Numbered from the stretch's first letter, positions 22,763-30,390 are shown. The stretch is 64,000 bases of DNA from Lachnospiraceae bacterium (GCA_910576335.1 CAJTIU010000005.1:124001-188000), one strand, 5' to 3'. The notes: generated from the sequence alone by a model not told the origin. Numbers and translations are program-made.

Positions 22763-23779
22763 CTACAATAAACACCAATCATAACCGTAAATACCGGGAT
22801 ATTTTTCTTTAATTTTCTGCTTGTTTTCCCGTGTATTTACAAATACAATATCTTCCGTTACTTCTTTCAGATTATCGACTAACTCTAACACTTTACTCTT
22901 TTGTAAATCTTTTCCAATGAGAGCTTCTGCTATATCACCATAAGACTTTTCATAGCAATAATTCCCATCTACATATAGCATTTTTCTTTCATAACTTTTT
23001 TCAGTTTGTGGATAAAGTTTCTTTAACTTATCTATGACAAGTTTTCTTGCACTTCTTTTGTCAAGCATCTTACCGACATTAGTTGGATCAAACCAATTCC
23101 CTTGATATCCATAATTTCTGACATATGTTTTATTTTTAATCCATGGCATATCTTCCATTGTGTACGGTGAATCTGTACACAAAAATTCAAAATACCTCAC
23201 TCCACAAATTTCATGTTCACATGTTACCCTTGTAAATTGATATCTGTGTCCAAGATATTCGAATTCCGTTCCAGGAATTGGCTTATAAGCAATTTCTTTT
23301 GTCCTAGATGTCCAGTTTTCGTCATATCCATACATATCATCAATTTCTTTTTTGTATAAATCCGGATCCTTGAATGTTAGCAGCCATTGATTAATTGAAT
23401 ATGTGGTTTCTCCGGTCAATGCTTCCGACCAAAAGTTAAGAGTATAATTTTCCACATTATGTTCTATGTTTTTAGAAAATTCCTCCCACTTTTTTTTCAT
23501 ATAAGTAGAAAACTTAGGAATTGGATTCTCATCAGCATTGGAATATCTCACACATTCATTCCCATTCTCATCACATATGATAAACATAATATCATCCTTG
23601 ACTTGACTATCTAATTCACAATACCCAAGAGGATCACACACATAATACCAGGTTCCTAAATCAGCATATGTATATCTACCATAATATTTAGGCTTTCCGT
23701 TCACTGGTTCCAACGTTTTCCATAACTCAACGTAACTATCATTCTCGTTTCTATATAATTGAACTTTAATTTCTTTCAT
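22763..23779 (-). CDS. Large hypothetical early protein, 338 aa
   Basis: Starts MKEIKVQLYRNENDSYVELW. Strand-rich N-terminal third (YYGRYTYADLGTWYYVCDPLG), central tryptophans, then HRYQFTRVTCEHEICGVRYF. I recall related proteins in gut Firmicutes phages without a name. It may be a cytosolic enzyme, but no catalytic motif is clear. Confidence 0.6.
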   Translation of the reverse strand: MKEIKVQLYRNENDSYVELWKTLEPVNGKPKYYGRYTYADLGTWYYVCDPLGYCELDSQVKDDIMFIICDENGNECVRYSNADENPIPKFSTYMKKKWEEFSKNIEHNVENYTLNFWSEALTGETTYSINQWLLTFKDPDLYKKEIDDMYGYDENWTSRTKEIAYKPIPGTEFEYLGHRYQFTRVTCEHEICGVRYFEFLCTDSPYTMEDMPWIKNKTYVRNYGYQGNWFDPTNVGKMLDKRSARKLVIDKLKKLYPQTEKSYERKMLYVDGNYCYEKSYGDIAEALIGKDLQKSKVLELVDNLKEVTEDIVFVNTRENKQKIKEKYPGIYGYDWCLL

Positions 23780-23793
23780 TGTAATTATCCTTC

Positions 23794-24468
23794 CTATACA
23801 TAATTTATTGATTTTCCACGCTGCACATTTTCGCCTCTAAAACAGTCTCCGCAATATTCCCATATCCCATCAGTTACATATTTAAAAGTTTCATATGTAT
23901 ACCTTTCTTTCCCGACAGCATCATCAATTCTTGTATTAGATGGTTCTCCAAGCTGTGTGCAACTTTTTCTCATACAAGCCGGAGGTAGGCAGTCTATTAA
24001 ATCGTCAACAATATCTTCTTCCACCAAATCTCCAATCATTAATGCATCCGTTCCATAATACCAGAATTTGTTGTATACCTTTTTCCCATTGTATTCTCTA
24101 CAATCTTTTAACGCTTTTCCTTCATATACCGTTTCACGAATATATAAATCTCTATCAAACCATGGTTTACGCTGATAGTTTTTCATATATTTCTCAGCAA
24201 CTTCTAACTCTGGAAATATCATGTGATTTCCGGCCGATAAAGCATATCCGGCATGATCATATACAACTTCATACCCTATTTTTGTAATCCAATCCGGAAT
24301 AGGTGCTTCTTCTAAAAATCCAGCATCTACTTTCCATGACACAGCTTCAATATCATACTTTTCCACTGCTTCACCGACCACACCATTTTCATAATGTTCT
24401 TTGCCTTTTTCAGTAAGCACAAAATGTTTTCCTTTATCTGCTAAATAGTAATTTCCTCTTAATCTCAT
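23794..24468 (-). CDS. Hypothetical protein, 224 aa
   Basis: Starts MRLRGNYYLADKGKHFVLTE. Aromatic and strand-rich (PDWITKIGYEVVYDHAGYAL), with a C-terminal set of cysteines (CLPPACMRKSC, then CGDCFRG) that probably binds zinc. I recognise the pattern from Clostridia but know no function. It precedes the 338-aa gene by 14 bases in the same operon. Confidence 0.6.
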   Translation of the reverse strand: MRLRGNYYLADKGKHFVLTEKGKEHYENGVVGEAVEKYDIEAVSWKVDAGFLEEAPIPDWITKIGYEVVYDHAGYALSAGNHMIFPELEVAEKYMKNYQRKPWFDRDLYIRETVYEGKALKDCREYNGKKVYNKFWYYGTDALMIGDLVEEDIVDDLIDCLPPACMRKSCTQLGEPSNTRIDDAVGKERYTYETFKYVTDGIWEYCGDCFRGENVQRGKSINYV

Positions 24469-24485
24469 ATCAAAACTCTCACTTT

Positions 24486-24641
24486 CTATTTTATCGTTTT
24501 TCCATTTATTTCTTTCTTAATACCTTCCACATAATCAATATAATCTTTCCTGGTTATCTGAATTGTTTTAAGGTTTTTAAACTCTATGGGAATACCATTC
24601 ACTGAATATGTAGCCGTTAATTTACTATTTTCCTTCATCAT
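24486..24641 (-). CDS. Small protein, 51 aa
   Basis: Reads MMKENSKLTATYSVNGIPIE, then FKNLKTIQITRKDYIDYVEG and ends TIK then TAG. GAAGGGGGAA lies upstream of the double ATG. Beta strand then helix. Function unknown. The bases 24642-24727 hold no clear gene. Confidence 0.6.
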   Translation of the reverse strand: MMKENSKLTATYSVNGIPIEFKNLKTIQITRKDYIDYVEGIKKEINGKTIK

Positions 24642-24727
24642 TTCCCCCTTCTTTACTCTTCTTTTCCGTCATACTCAACCCATTCCATCACATACGGCGC
24701 ATAGCTCGCACATAAGAAATATTAGTA

Positions 24728-24907
24728 TTATTGTGGTGACAGAATATCAGCTGCAGTTCTAACAACAAATTCAAGACATTCGTCCTGTGTTCTAAAACTA
24801 CGTTTTAAGAAAGTCAAATGTCCGACATACATGCAAAGTGTATAGCCGTCTTCTGTTGAAAATTTACTTCCGATAGATTTTAAAATGCCATTAATCGTGT
24901 CTACCAT
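24728..24907 (-). CDS. Hypothetical protein, 59 aa
   Basis: Start MVDTINGILKSIGSKFSTED has AAGGAGAAAAG upstream; the longer frame starts at a TTG inside a terminator and is rejected. Mixed fold with a tail of CLEFVVRTAADILS. The terminator stands 27 bases before the start. Confidence 0.6.
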   Translation of the reverse strand: MVDTINGILKSIGSKFSTEDGYTLCMYVGHLTFLKRSFRTQDECLEFVVRTAADILSPQ

Positions 24908-24933
24908 ACTTCTTTTCTCCTTCTTTTTACAAT

Positions 24934-24959
24934 AAAAAGAGACTGAAATTTCAGTCTCT
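24934..24959. terminator. Perfect palindromic intrinsic terminator
   Basis: AGAGACTGAAA and its reverse complement form an 11-bp stem with A-run on the left side, which becomes a T-run in the minus direction. It also contains the stop of the upstream split gene. Confidence 0.9.
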
Positions 24960-25159
24960 ATAGAATTCAACTTTTATCGCATTTTTTTCGAATTCTCCCT
25001 TGTAATTAGAAAGTTTGTAATTAAAACCCAAATATCCAAACTCTAATATAATTTGTAAATCGTCTATACTATGACTTCCGTCACGCATCCAGACAATCTT
25101 TTTATTTTCTTTTGCCAATTCTGAAATATATTCAAACCTAATATTTTTTTAATTACCAT
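24951..25159 (-). CDS. Hypothetical protein with one-base gap in an A7 run, about 69 aa when joined
   Basis: The ATG at 25159 reads MVIKKILGLN and hits a stop later. Adding one A to the A7 run gives MVIKKNIRFEYISELAKENK, then KIVWMRDGSHSIDDLQI and on to VEFYRD then TGA at 24951. The joined protein is a neat alpha/beta domain. The 209-base length fits a single missing base. No family recognised. Confidence 0.55.
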
Positions 25160-25209
25160 ATTATCTATATATCTCACTTTCTCCCTGCATTACCCGGCAG
25201 GGGCGGGAA

Positions 25210-25350
25210 TTATTCAACCAATGCAACTTCTTCTTCCCGATAATCGATATACCCAAAATGGGTATCGACCTTATAAAATCCACTCGACATTTTTCTGGCG
25301 GGATAGATATATCCCTTTAATGCGCCTATCAAAATTTTAACATATATCAT
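25210..25350 (-). CDS. Small protein, 46 aa
   Basis: Starts MIYVKILIGALKGYIYPARK with GAAGGGAAG upstream; ends EEEVALVE then TAA. Strand-rich, with SSGFYKVDTHFGYIDYR. Flanking GC-rich hairpin elements on both sides (about 25187-25207 and 25365-25395) set it apart. Function unknown. Confidence 0.6.
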   Translation of the reverse strand: MIYVKILIGALKGYIYPARKMSSGFYKVDTHFGYIDYREEEVALVE

Positions 25351-25402
25351 ATCTTCCCTTCTTTCTCCCAGCGCATCCCCGCCGGGTGGGTGGTGTGGTT
25401 AA

Positions 25403-25615
25403 TTATAAAAGATTGATTGTCACCCATCTTTTGGCACTTGCTAAAGATTGACAGTTTTTTAAAACAGTATCTCCATCTTTGTCAATAACATTAAATGTGA
25501 AATCAGCCATAGCGTCTATCCAATAAAATGTATTTTCAGCTATTTTCAAAACCCATTCTGTTGGCGTTCCATCGTCTAAATCGCAGTCATGCACAATATT
25601 CCATTTATTCTTCAT
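25403..25615 (-). CDS. Hypothetical protein, 70 aa
   Basis: Starts MKNKWNIVHDCDLDDGTPTE, then WVLKIAENTFYWIDAMADFT and CQSLASAKRWVTINLL. The DCDLDDGTPT segment is familiar from Lachnospiraceae phage proteins of unknown function. Alpha/beta sandwich likely. ATG follows TCCGGG-type spacing with GGAGGATATGGGA upstream. Confidence 0.65.
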   Translation of the reverse strand: MKNKWNIVHDCDLDDGTPTEWVLKIAENTFYWIDAMADFTFNVIDKDGDTVLKNCQSLASAKRWVTINLL

Positions 25616-25665
25616 TTCCCATATCCTCCGTTTCTATAGTCTTCCATTAAAAGCTGAATAATCTC

Positions 25666-25860
25666 TCATCCTACAATGTCTATATAAACAACATTCTCCT
25701 TTTCCCATGTAAAGCTTTCAATTTCTCTATGGTTATAATTTACAATATTATCTTCATACCAATTTCCATAAGCAATTACTCGAAAATTATCATCATTTCG
25801 AATGATTATTTTGGTATCATCATTAATAATATCATTTATAAGCAAACTTCTTATTGTCAT
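25666..25860 (-). CDS. Hypothetical protein, 64 aa
   Basis: Starts MTIRSLLINDIINDDTKIII, with RNDDNFRVIAYGNWYEDN and EREIESFTWEKEN-like strand order. A small beta sandwich is likely. It precedes the 70-aa gene by 50 bases. Function unknown. Confidence 0.6.
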   Translation of the reverse strand: MTIRSLLINDIINDDTKIIIRNDDNFRVIAYGNWYEDNIVNYNHREIESFTWEKENVVYIDIVG

Positions 25861-25877
25861 TGTACTTTTTCCTTCCT

Positions 25878-26375
25878 TTAAGCTGTGATCATCTCAGGCT
25901 CCATTGTGTGTGTCTGGAATCTCTCAGAACCATACATATTTCTAATATCCTCCATACTTCTTTCTTTTTTACCTTTCTTCCGATATGGCTCAAAATGAAA
26001 ATACCAGGCAGATTTTTTCTTACTCCATTTAAAATGCAGCTCTTTTAAAACTGATTTGGCCGCATATGTTTCACCAGTAACCCATAACCATGACCCACAT
26101 AGTTCTATCACGATTCCCGGGATGGTCATGAGCTTGTTTATAATATCCATGTACTGAGCTGCCGTTTCACTAGTTTCTTTGGTATAAGTCTCTCCATCTG
26201 AATTCACATGAATATCTTTCAACTTTTCCCAGGCAGTTTCAAATTCCGCTTGCATACGTTGGAATTCTGCCGTAGTATCTTCCTTATTACAATCAGGATG
26301 CAACTCCCTGGCAAGCTTCTTATACTCTTGTTTTAATTCTTCTGCAGTTTTGCAATTTGCAAAATATTTTCTCAT
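25878..26375 (-). CDS. J-domain protein, 165 aa
   Basis: Start MRKYFANCKTAEELKQEYKK has AGGAGAATATAAC upstream. Residues 1-60 form a DnaJ-like J domain with the key HPD motif (ARELHPDCNKED). The C-terminal part (FKWSKKKSAWYFHFEPYRKK) is basic with aromatic residues and resembles a DNA-binding extension. J-domain proteins stimulate Hsp70 ATPase; phages use them to recruit host DnaK. This gene starts about 30 bases after a terminator. Confidence 0.85.
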   Translation of the reverse strand: MRKYFANCKTAEELKQEYKKLARELHPDCNKEDTTAEFQRMQAEFETAWEKLKDIHVNSDGETYTKETSETAAQYMDIINKLMTIPGIVIELCGSWLWVTGETYAAKSVLKELHFKWSKKKSAWYFHFEPYRKKGKKERSMEDIRNMYGSERFQTHTMEPEMITA

Positions 26376-26404
26376 AGTTATATTCTCCTTTCTTATTTTC
26401 CGTT

Positions 26405-26447
26405 TTTTTAAGAAAAGAACCTGCAACTTTTTACGATCACAGGTTCT
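26405..26447 (-). terminator. Intrinsic terminator before the J-domain gene
   Basis: AGAACCTG and CAGGTTCT form the stem with a 16-base loop. On the minus strand it runs into TTTTCTTAAAA. Only about 30 bases separate it from the next ATG. Confidence 0.85.
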
Positions 26448-26456
26448 GTTATATAT

Positions 26457-26822
26457 CTACCATGTAATATCCAAGTTATCAGATGCTATCATACGATGCT
26501 TCAGAATGTCCTCAATATATTCCCTATCATGCTGATATCCATCATACGAACTAGAAAAATTTTCAACCCCGTAATAATCAACACATCCGATTGCAAATTG
26601 AACCGGATCAAAATTTTCTTTGGTCATTCCTATACAGTCCATTACGGTATTCTTTGCAATCCAACTATCAGTAATATCAACCTGGCATTCCGCAAACTGA
26701 AAAAGATTATCTTCATCACAGTATGGCCTACAGAAAATGATGTCAAAAACCGTGTCTGAGTGTTCAGTATCAACTAATATCCCATACTCAAAAAAGTTTC
26801 TATCTCCATAATTCATATACAT
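26457..26822 (-). CDS. Hypothetical protein, 121 aa
   Basis: Starts MYMNYGDRNFFEYGILVDTE with GGAGGG upstream. Mixed fold with FCRPYCDEDNLFQFAECQVD and a C-terminal helix (EYIEDILKHRM). No family recognised. It follows the RadC-like gene closely. Confidence 0.65.
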   Translation of the reverse strand: MYMNYGDRNFFEYGILVDTEHSDTVFDIIFCRPYCDEDNLFQFAECQVDITDSWIAKNTVMDCIGMTKENFDPVQFAIGCVDYYGVENFSSSYDGYQHDREYIEDILKHRMIASDNLDITW

Positions 26823-26836
26823 TGTGTTTCCCTCCT

Positions 26837-27298
26837 CTACTTTATTCCATTTGCTTTAAAACTCAGATATCCGTCTCCTACAATGATGTTATCCAATAGT
26901 TCAATTCCAATAAGTTGCCCGGTCTCCTTAATCCGCTTATGTGTTGTTATATCCTCTTTAGATGGAGTAATATCACCGCTTGGATGGTTATGAGCTAAAA
27001 TAATTCCAGATGCACCACATAGTAGTGCTCTGATGAAAATTTCCCGTGAATTACAAACAGAAAAATTAATTGTTCCGTGAGACAACTCGAATACTCCAAG
27101 GATTTTACCTTTTGTATTCAATGCGATCATATATACATATTCTTCAGCTTGTCTATTGAGCCGGAAAACATCATTTAACATTTCCACTACTGATTGCGGA
27201 TTGTTAAAAGTGCATGTTGGATAGTTGCAAGAATTTTCTTTGACGAGTACATTGTGTTTATTCTCGTCAAGTTCTGTTCTGTATGTTGTGATCCTCAT
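26837..27298 (-). CDS. RadC-like JAB-domain protein, 153 aa
   Basis: The domain is clear: FELSHGTINFSVCN, ILAHNHPSGDITPSKEDI (HxH...SxxD metal site of JAB/MPN metalloproteases) and GIELLDNIIVGDGYLSF. RadC-family proteins are common in mobile elements; despite the name their role in repair is not established. Start MRITTYRTELDEN is preferred because GAGGAGG lies before it. A terminator is about 50 bases upstream of the start. Confidence 0.85.
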   Translation of the reverse strand: MRITTYRTELDENKHNVLVKENSCNYPTCTFNNPQSVVEMLNDVFRLNRQAEEYVYMIALNTKGKILGVFELSHGTINFSVCNSREIFIRALLCGASGIILAHNHPSGDITPSKEDITTHKRIKETGQLIGIELLDNIIVGDGYLSFKANGIK

Positions 27299-27344
27299 AT
27301 GTAAATACCTCCTCATATCTTCTTTTTCTTTCTTCTTTAAATAA

Positions 27345-27382
27345 AAAATGAACCCGTATCTTTTTACAGAATACAGATTCTT
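27345..27382 (-). terminator. Probable intrinsic terminator before the RadC-like gene
   Basis: TGAA...TGTAT and ATAC...TTCA form a stem with a mismatched middle around an A-rich loop, followed by T6ATT. It falls between the split gene and the RadC-like gene. Confidence 0.7.
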
Positions 27383-27386
27383 CATT

Positions 27387-27962
27387 TTACATATCCTTTA
27401 TCTCTGACAATATAAACTTGCAAGCTTCGATATAGTTATCATCTATATTTTCGTCTTTCATTTTTCCCCCAGATGCGCGCCATTCAAGATGGCTAATTAC
27501 TTCATTCCGGTTTTCTTTGAGACATTCATAAAATTCTGTCTCACTTTCAAAGTCGTAATTGCGTATCAGCTTCTTAATTGCTTCGCTCATATTCATTAAA
27601 TCAGTCCTTTCCTCTTTTCTATCCAAGAAATGATCAATAGATAATTTTTCTTCGCAATATTCTTCGAAAAAATCAAAATAACCATTATCCAATAAAATAC
27701 CAATAATAGAAAGCTCGAAATGAAAATTTCCATCAAGTCCAATTCCCGCAAAAAGACTATAGTAATTTTTATCGTTAGGAAGTAAAAAAGAATTTCAACC
27801 ATATTATCCCAATCAACCGGTATTTCTTGAATAGTAGCGTTCTCCGGGATATTTGCTAGATACATCAGTTCTCTAGCTAAATCGCATTTATTAAGACTTC
27901 TACAATTAGTTGCATGGGGTGTTACAAATCCTTTCCACAATTTGCATAATTTTTATTTTCAT
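27387..27962 (-). CDS. Hypothetical protein with two compensating frameshifts, about 191 aa when joined
   Basis: ATG at 27962 has GGAGGAAAATTATC upstream and lies in the same frame as the TAA at 27387 (192 codons including stop). Yet the middle (TNCRSLNKCDLARELMYLAN, then IPENATIQEIPVDWDNMVEI) reads in another frame, followed by LPNDKNYYSLFAGIGLDG in the first. Shifts fall at a C4 run and a T6 run. The product looks like one soluble alpha/beta protein with a helical C terminus. No family recognised. Confidence 0.5.
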
Positions 27963-27999
27963 GATAATTTTCCTCCATATATTTTGAATTTTAACAAGT

Positions 28000-28034
28000 A
28001 AAAAAGCTTGCACTTTTTGACGAGTGCAAGCTTT
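28000..28034. terminator. Strong intrinsic terminator
   Basis: AAAGCTTGCACT and AGTGCAAGCTTT form a 12-bp perfect stem with A/T runs on both flanks, about 38 bases before the ATG of the split gene. Confidence 0.9.
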
Positions 28035-28039
28035 AGATT

Positions 28040-28657
28040 CTAAAATTCGACTGTGATTACTTCATTCTGAATAAGAATATCGCAAAATACAGACATGTAT
28101 AATTTACTAAATTGATTGGAGTTTAAAGTAGAAGAGAATTTTCCTTCATCTAAAAGTTTTTTGCTATTACTTACGCTTACGCCCAATCTGTCACAAATCA
28201 TTTCTGATAAATGACGCAATGCCGATTGTGTAACTTCCGTAATTCCTAAATTTTCAAGAAACTTTTCCATGTATGTAAGAAAGTCACCACGTTTCCCGGA
28301 TTCAATTTTCTGGACATACGCCCCGTAAAGCTCTTGTGGTATGAATTCATATGTTACTTTTAGTGCAGCATTGAGGGGTTTAATCAATTCTTTATGTTTT
28401 AGGTTTTCCGCTCGAATTGCGCTTTCCGTTTCAAGACTAGAATGTTTCCGGACAACTTCATCTCTATCCATTCCTTGTTGAAAATCATTTTCCCGGTTTT
28501 TATAGATTTCTTCTAACCGGTGGTTTAAAGGTTTAATAACCTCTTTATGACGTTTATCCTCTTTAGCTATTGCTATTCTAGCATTAGCAAAATCCTTTAA
28601 GTATGATTTAGTTGTTTCGTTAATGTTATCATAATTGATTTTTTTCTTATTTGCCAT
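28040..28657 (-). CDS. Hypothetical helical protein, 205 aa
   Basis: Starts MANKKKINYDNINETTKSYL with GGGAGG upstream. It has an internal near-repeat: KRHKEVIKPLNHRLEEIYK and LKHKELIKPLNAALKVTYE, about 50 residues apart. All helical, charged. Such proteins may sequester or scaffold partners. It has its own promoter and a long structured leader, so it may be an important early product. No family recognised. Confidence 0.65.
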   Translation of the reverse strand: MANKKKINYDNINETTKSYLKDFANARIAIAKEDKRHKEVIKPLNHRLEEIYKNRENDFQQGMDRDEVVRKHSSLETESAIRAENLKHKELIKPLNAALKVTYEFIPQELYGAYVQKIESGKRGDFLTYMEKFLENLGITEVTQSALRHLSEMICDRLGVSVSNSKKLLDEGKFSSTLNSNQFSKLYMSVFCDILIQNEVITVEF

Positions 28658-28892
28658 TATTGTATCCTCCCTTTAATTGAATATATTTTCGGATAATATC
28701 CGACGTGTGACCTAAAATCATGAATTTTCGTTGGTCAGATATTTGTCAATATCTCCAATGGTCACACTATATAAAACGTTGGACTCTTGCTTATATCATT
28801 CCTACGCTGCCAATGCCTTCTTTGGTTTTACGCGCGTTTCGCTTCTCCTCATTCCATTATTTGTAAAAGACTGCACAAATAAATAAGGTAAA
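28658..28892 (-). promoter_or_regulatory. Long structured 5' leader of the 205-aa gene
   Basis: From the promoter at 28.9 kb the transcript would carry about 235 untranslated bases. On the minus strand GTGTGACC pairs with GGTCACAC and encloses an inner arm (TTGG/CCAA with AGATATT/AATATCT) plus AAAAT/ATTTT; CGGATATTATCCG follows. This makes a branched RNA just before the ribosome site. A 16-codon frame (MRRSETRVKPKKALAA, 28802-28852) lies upstream of it and could be a leader peptide, though its ribosome site is weak. Antitermination or a metabolite switch are both possible. Confidence 0.5.
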
Positions 28893-28898
28893 AAGTAT

Positions 28899-28927
28899 AC
28901 TATAAGCCCCAACTATTCAATTATCAA
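28899..28927 (-). promoter_or_regulatory. Sigma-A-type promoter for the 205-aa gene
   Basis: Minus strand: TTGATA, 17 bases, TATAGT. This is a near-consensus housekeeping promoter in an otherwise gene-free stretch. Confidence 0.75.
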
Positions 28928-29011
28928 AGTACGATACCTTCATATAAGAAATCCTTTTAGACGTTCGCGCCGTTAGGCGCTATCTTATAGATTGATAGAA
29001 TAAAGAGAACA

Positions 29012-29978
29012 AATTTTCTGACTTGAAAATTTTATTGAAACAATGTACACTTTAATTGTCGGTAAAAGGGTACACATTTCATTGTGTTCAGTCCTATTTT
29101 CTATTAGAGTAGAAAATGGGACTTTCCTTTATTCTAAAAGTGATTAGTTTCGGACTTCTCAATCCTACTACAACGACACCGCCACGGGAAGGCTCACTTT
29201 ATGGCATCATATTCTATATTTCATATTATTTCTTATATTTTGGTATTCCCAGGAGAAAGTCTGACGCTTGCGCTGCTCTCTCCCTTTTCGAGTTGTACAC
29301 TGATGTATACCGCATCCGTCATTCCATGGTGTTTTTCAAATTCTCAGCTAGACTTTATCGCCTGTAATGCCCCTGGTGCTTATTCCTACTTATGATATAG
29401 GGCTTATAGTGGCTTTTATGTCCCGTTGGTTCGGTGGTTATTGTGTCACGTCTCTATATCCTTTTCGCTTCCCAGGTTTTTGTTACCTTTTGGAAGTATC
29501 ACTTTTTGGCTATCTCTTCCTTTATTTTGCCGTGTCAACGTCCGGGAAAAGGTTATTGTCAAAAAGTAATTTGACAGATTCGATATACACCTTGTACGGT
29601 GAGGACGTATCGCCTTGTCCTGTTTGCGTTGCTTTTTACAGAATGCAATAACTATTAACTAGTCTACTGGTTTACCGCCATTTTATAGAGTTGGCGAGAC
29701 GCTTGTCTCTACTATAGGGTTAACGTTGTTACCGGCTTGCGTCATTTATACGGCTGACACAAGTACTTGATTTACCGCCCCTCAAATATCACTATTAGCT
29801 TTTTGGTACTTGTAACCAGTGACACGGCACTTGAAACTTTCCCGGAAACCTCAATATTATATTGGGAATTACCGATATATGCAACTTATTACGCTTTAGA
29901 CGGTATATGCACTAAACGGTTACCCGTAGCCCTCACGTCTTCACTCGTAGCCCTCACGGTAAAGGATTTTACTATCCC
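29012..29978 (-). ncRNA. Candidate large structured RNA released by a hammerhead ribozyme
   Basis: Nearly 1 kb with no plausible gene on either strand, stop-rich in every minus-strand frame, and visibly less AT-rich than its surroundings. The minus strand is full of short stable stems: GGAGAGAG...CTTTCTCC capped by GCGCAAGC, GAGAC-AAGC-GTCTC, AGTCC...GGACT enclosing ATTTTCTA/TAGAAAAT, and a terminal AAATTTTC/GAAAATTT hairpin. GTGAGGGCTACG occurs twice near the 5' end. Predicted ribozyme cleavage would make its 5' end at 29978. Size and phage context recall ornate large RNAs (GOLLD, ROOL), but I cannot show membership. No protein evidence contradicts an RNA role. Confidence 0.65.
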
Positions 29979-30029
29979 GATCCCCATATTGGGGATTTCG
30001 TCTTAATTCTCAAAGACTCGTCAGGGGAT
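29974..30029 (-). ncRNA. Type I hammerhead ribozyme
   Basis: All conserved parts are present in order on the minus strand: stem I strand AUCCC; core CUGACGA; stem II GUCUU/AAGAC with an 8-base loop; core GAAA; stem III AUCCCC/GGGGAU with loop AAUAU; cleavage base C; stem I partner GGGAU. Stem I is the open stem, so it is type I. Only N7 of the core (C for the usual U) differs from the commonest form, and that position is tolerant. Cleavage is predicted between 29979 and 29978. The stop codon of the 56-aa gene directly abuts stem I. Confidence 0.88.
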
Positions 30030-30200
30030 TTATTCAACTACCGTTGTAAAATAATTATCAATTACAATTTTGTCTCCCGGTTTAATTGAGCTTGCATCTA
30101 CGCATTGACAACCTCTAGGAGAATTGTCTTTTTTCATAAATGTTGAGATACCTCTGTTAATTAAGTTTTGGATTTCTTTCATTGTGATAATGTGTTTCAT
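30030..30200 (-). CDS. Small protein, 56 aa, first gene of the leftward transcript
   Basis: Reads MKHIITMKEIQNLINRGIST, then FMKKDNSPRGCQCVDASSIK, and ends FTTVVE then TAA. The site is AAAGGACGG. It lies about 45 bases downstream of a consensus promoter and directly abuts the hammerhead. A beta-rich end (PGDKIVIDNYF) suggests a small barrel. If the ribozyme cleaves, this mRNA's 3' end is set at the ribozyme, so ribozyme activity could control its stability. Confidence 0.65.
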   Translation of the reverse strand: MKHIITMKEIQNLINRGISTFMKKDNSPRGCQCVDASSIKPGDKIVIDNYFTTVVE

Positions 30201-30244
30201 ATTTGTTACCGTCCTTTTGTTTTGGTTATCTTTAACTTGTATTT

Positions 30245-30284
30245 ACTATACACCTTTTTGGTGTGTTTGTCAACACCTTTTTAC
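30245..30284 (-). promoter_or_regulatory. Main leftward promoter with operator repeats
   Basis: Minus strand: TTGACA, exactly 17 bases, TATAGT, the best sigma-A promoter in the window. ACACCTTTTT occurs twice across it (from 30250 and 30274), with GGTGT between, making overlapping inverted repeats on the -35 and spacer. These fit binding by one of the nearby HTH proteins. Confidence 0.85.
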
Positions 30285-30308
30285 TGTTTATTTTATATTT
30301 TTTATTGC

Positions 30309-30337
30309 TTGCATTTATAGAAATATAGTGTTATGAT
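30309..30337 (+). promoter_or_regulatory. Rightward promoter of the first HTH gene
   Basis: TTGCAT, 17 bases, TATGAT. It points away from the leftward promoter, leaving about 25 bases between the two -35 boxes, a typical divergent switch. Confidence 0.7.
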
Positions 30338-30390
30338 ATAATACTTTATACAGAATATATGTAATAAAATATATAAGGAAGGTGTATAAA

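Noticed and set aside
24646-24727. Short minus-strand peptide ending SYAPYVMEWVEYDGKEE
   Set aside because: It has no start codon or ribosome site in frame; probably a remnant of a lost gene or chance.
29116-30006. Several plus-strand open frames over the candidate structured RNA
   Set aside because: They overlap one another, have no ribosome sites and low-complexity hydrophobic content. The minus strand holds regular stems and a ribozyme instead.
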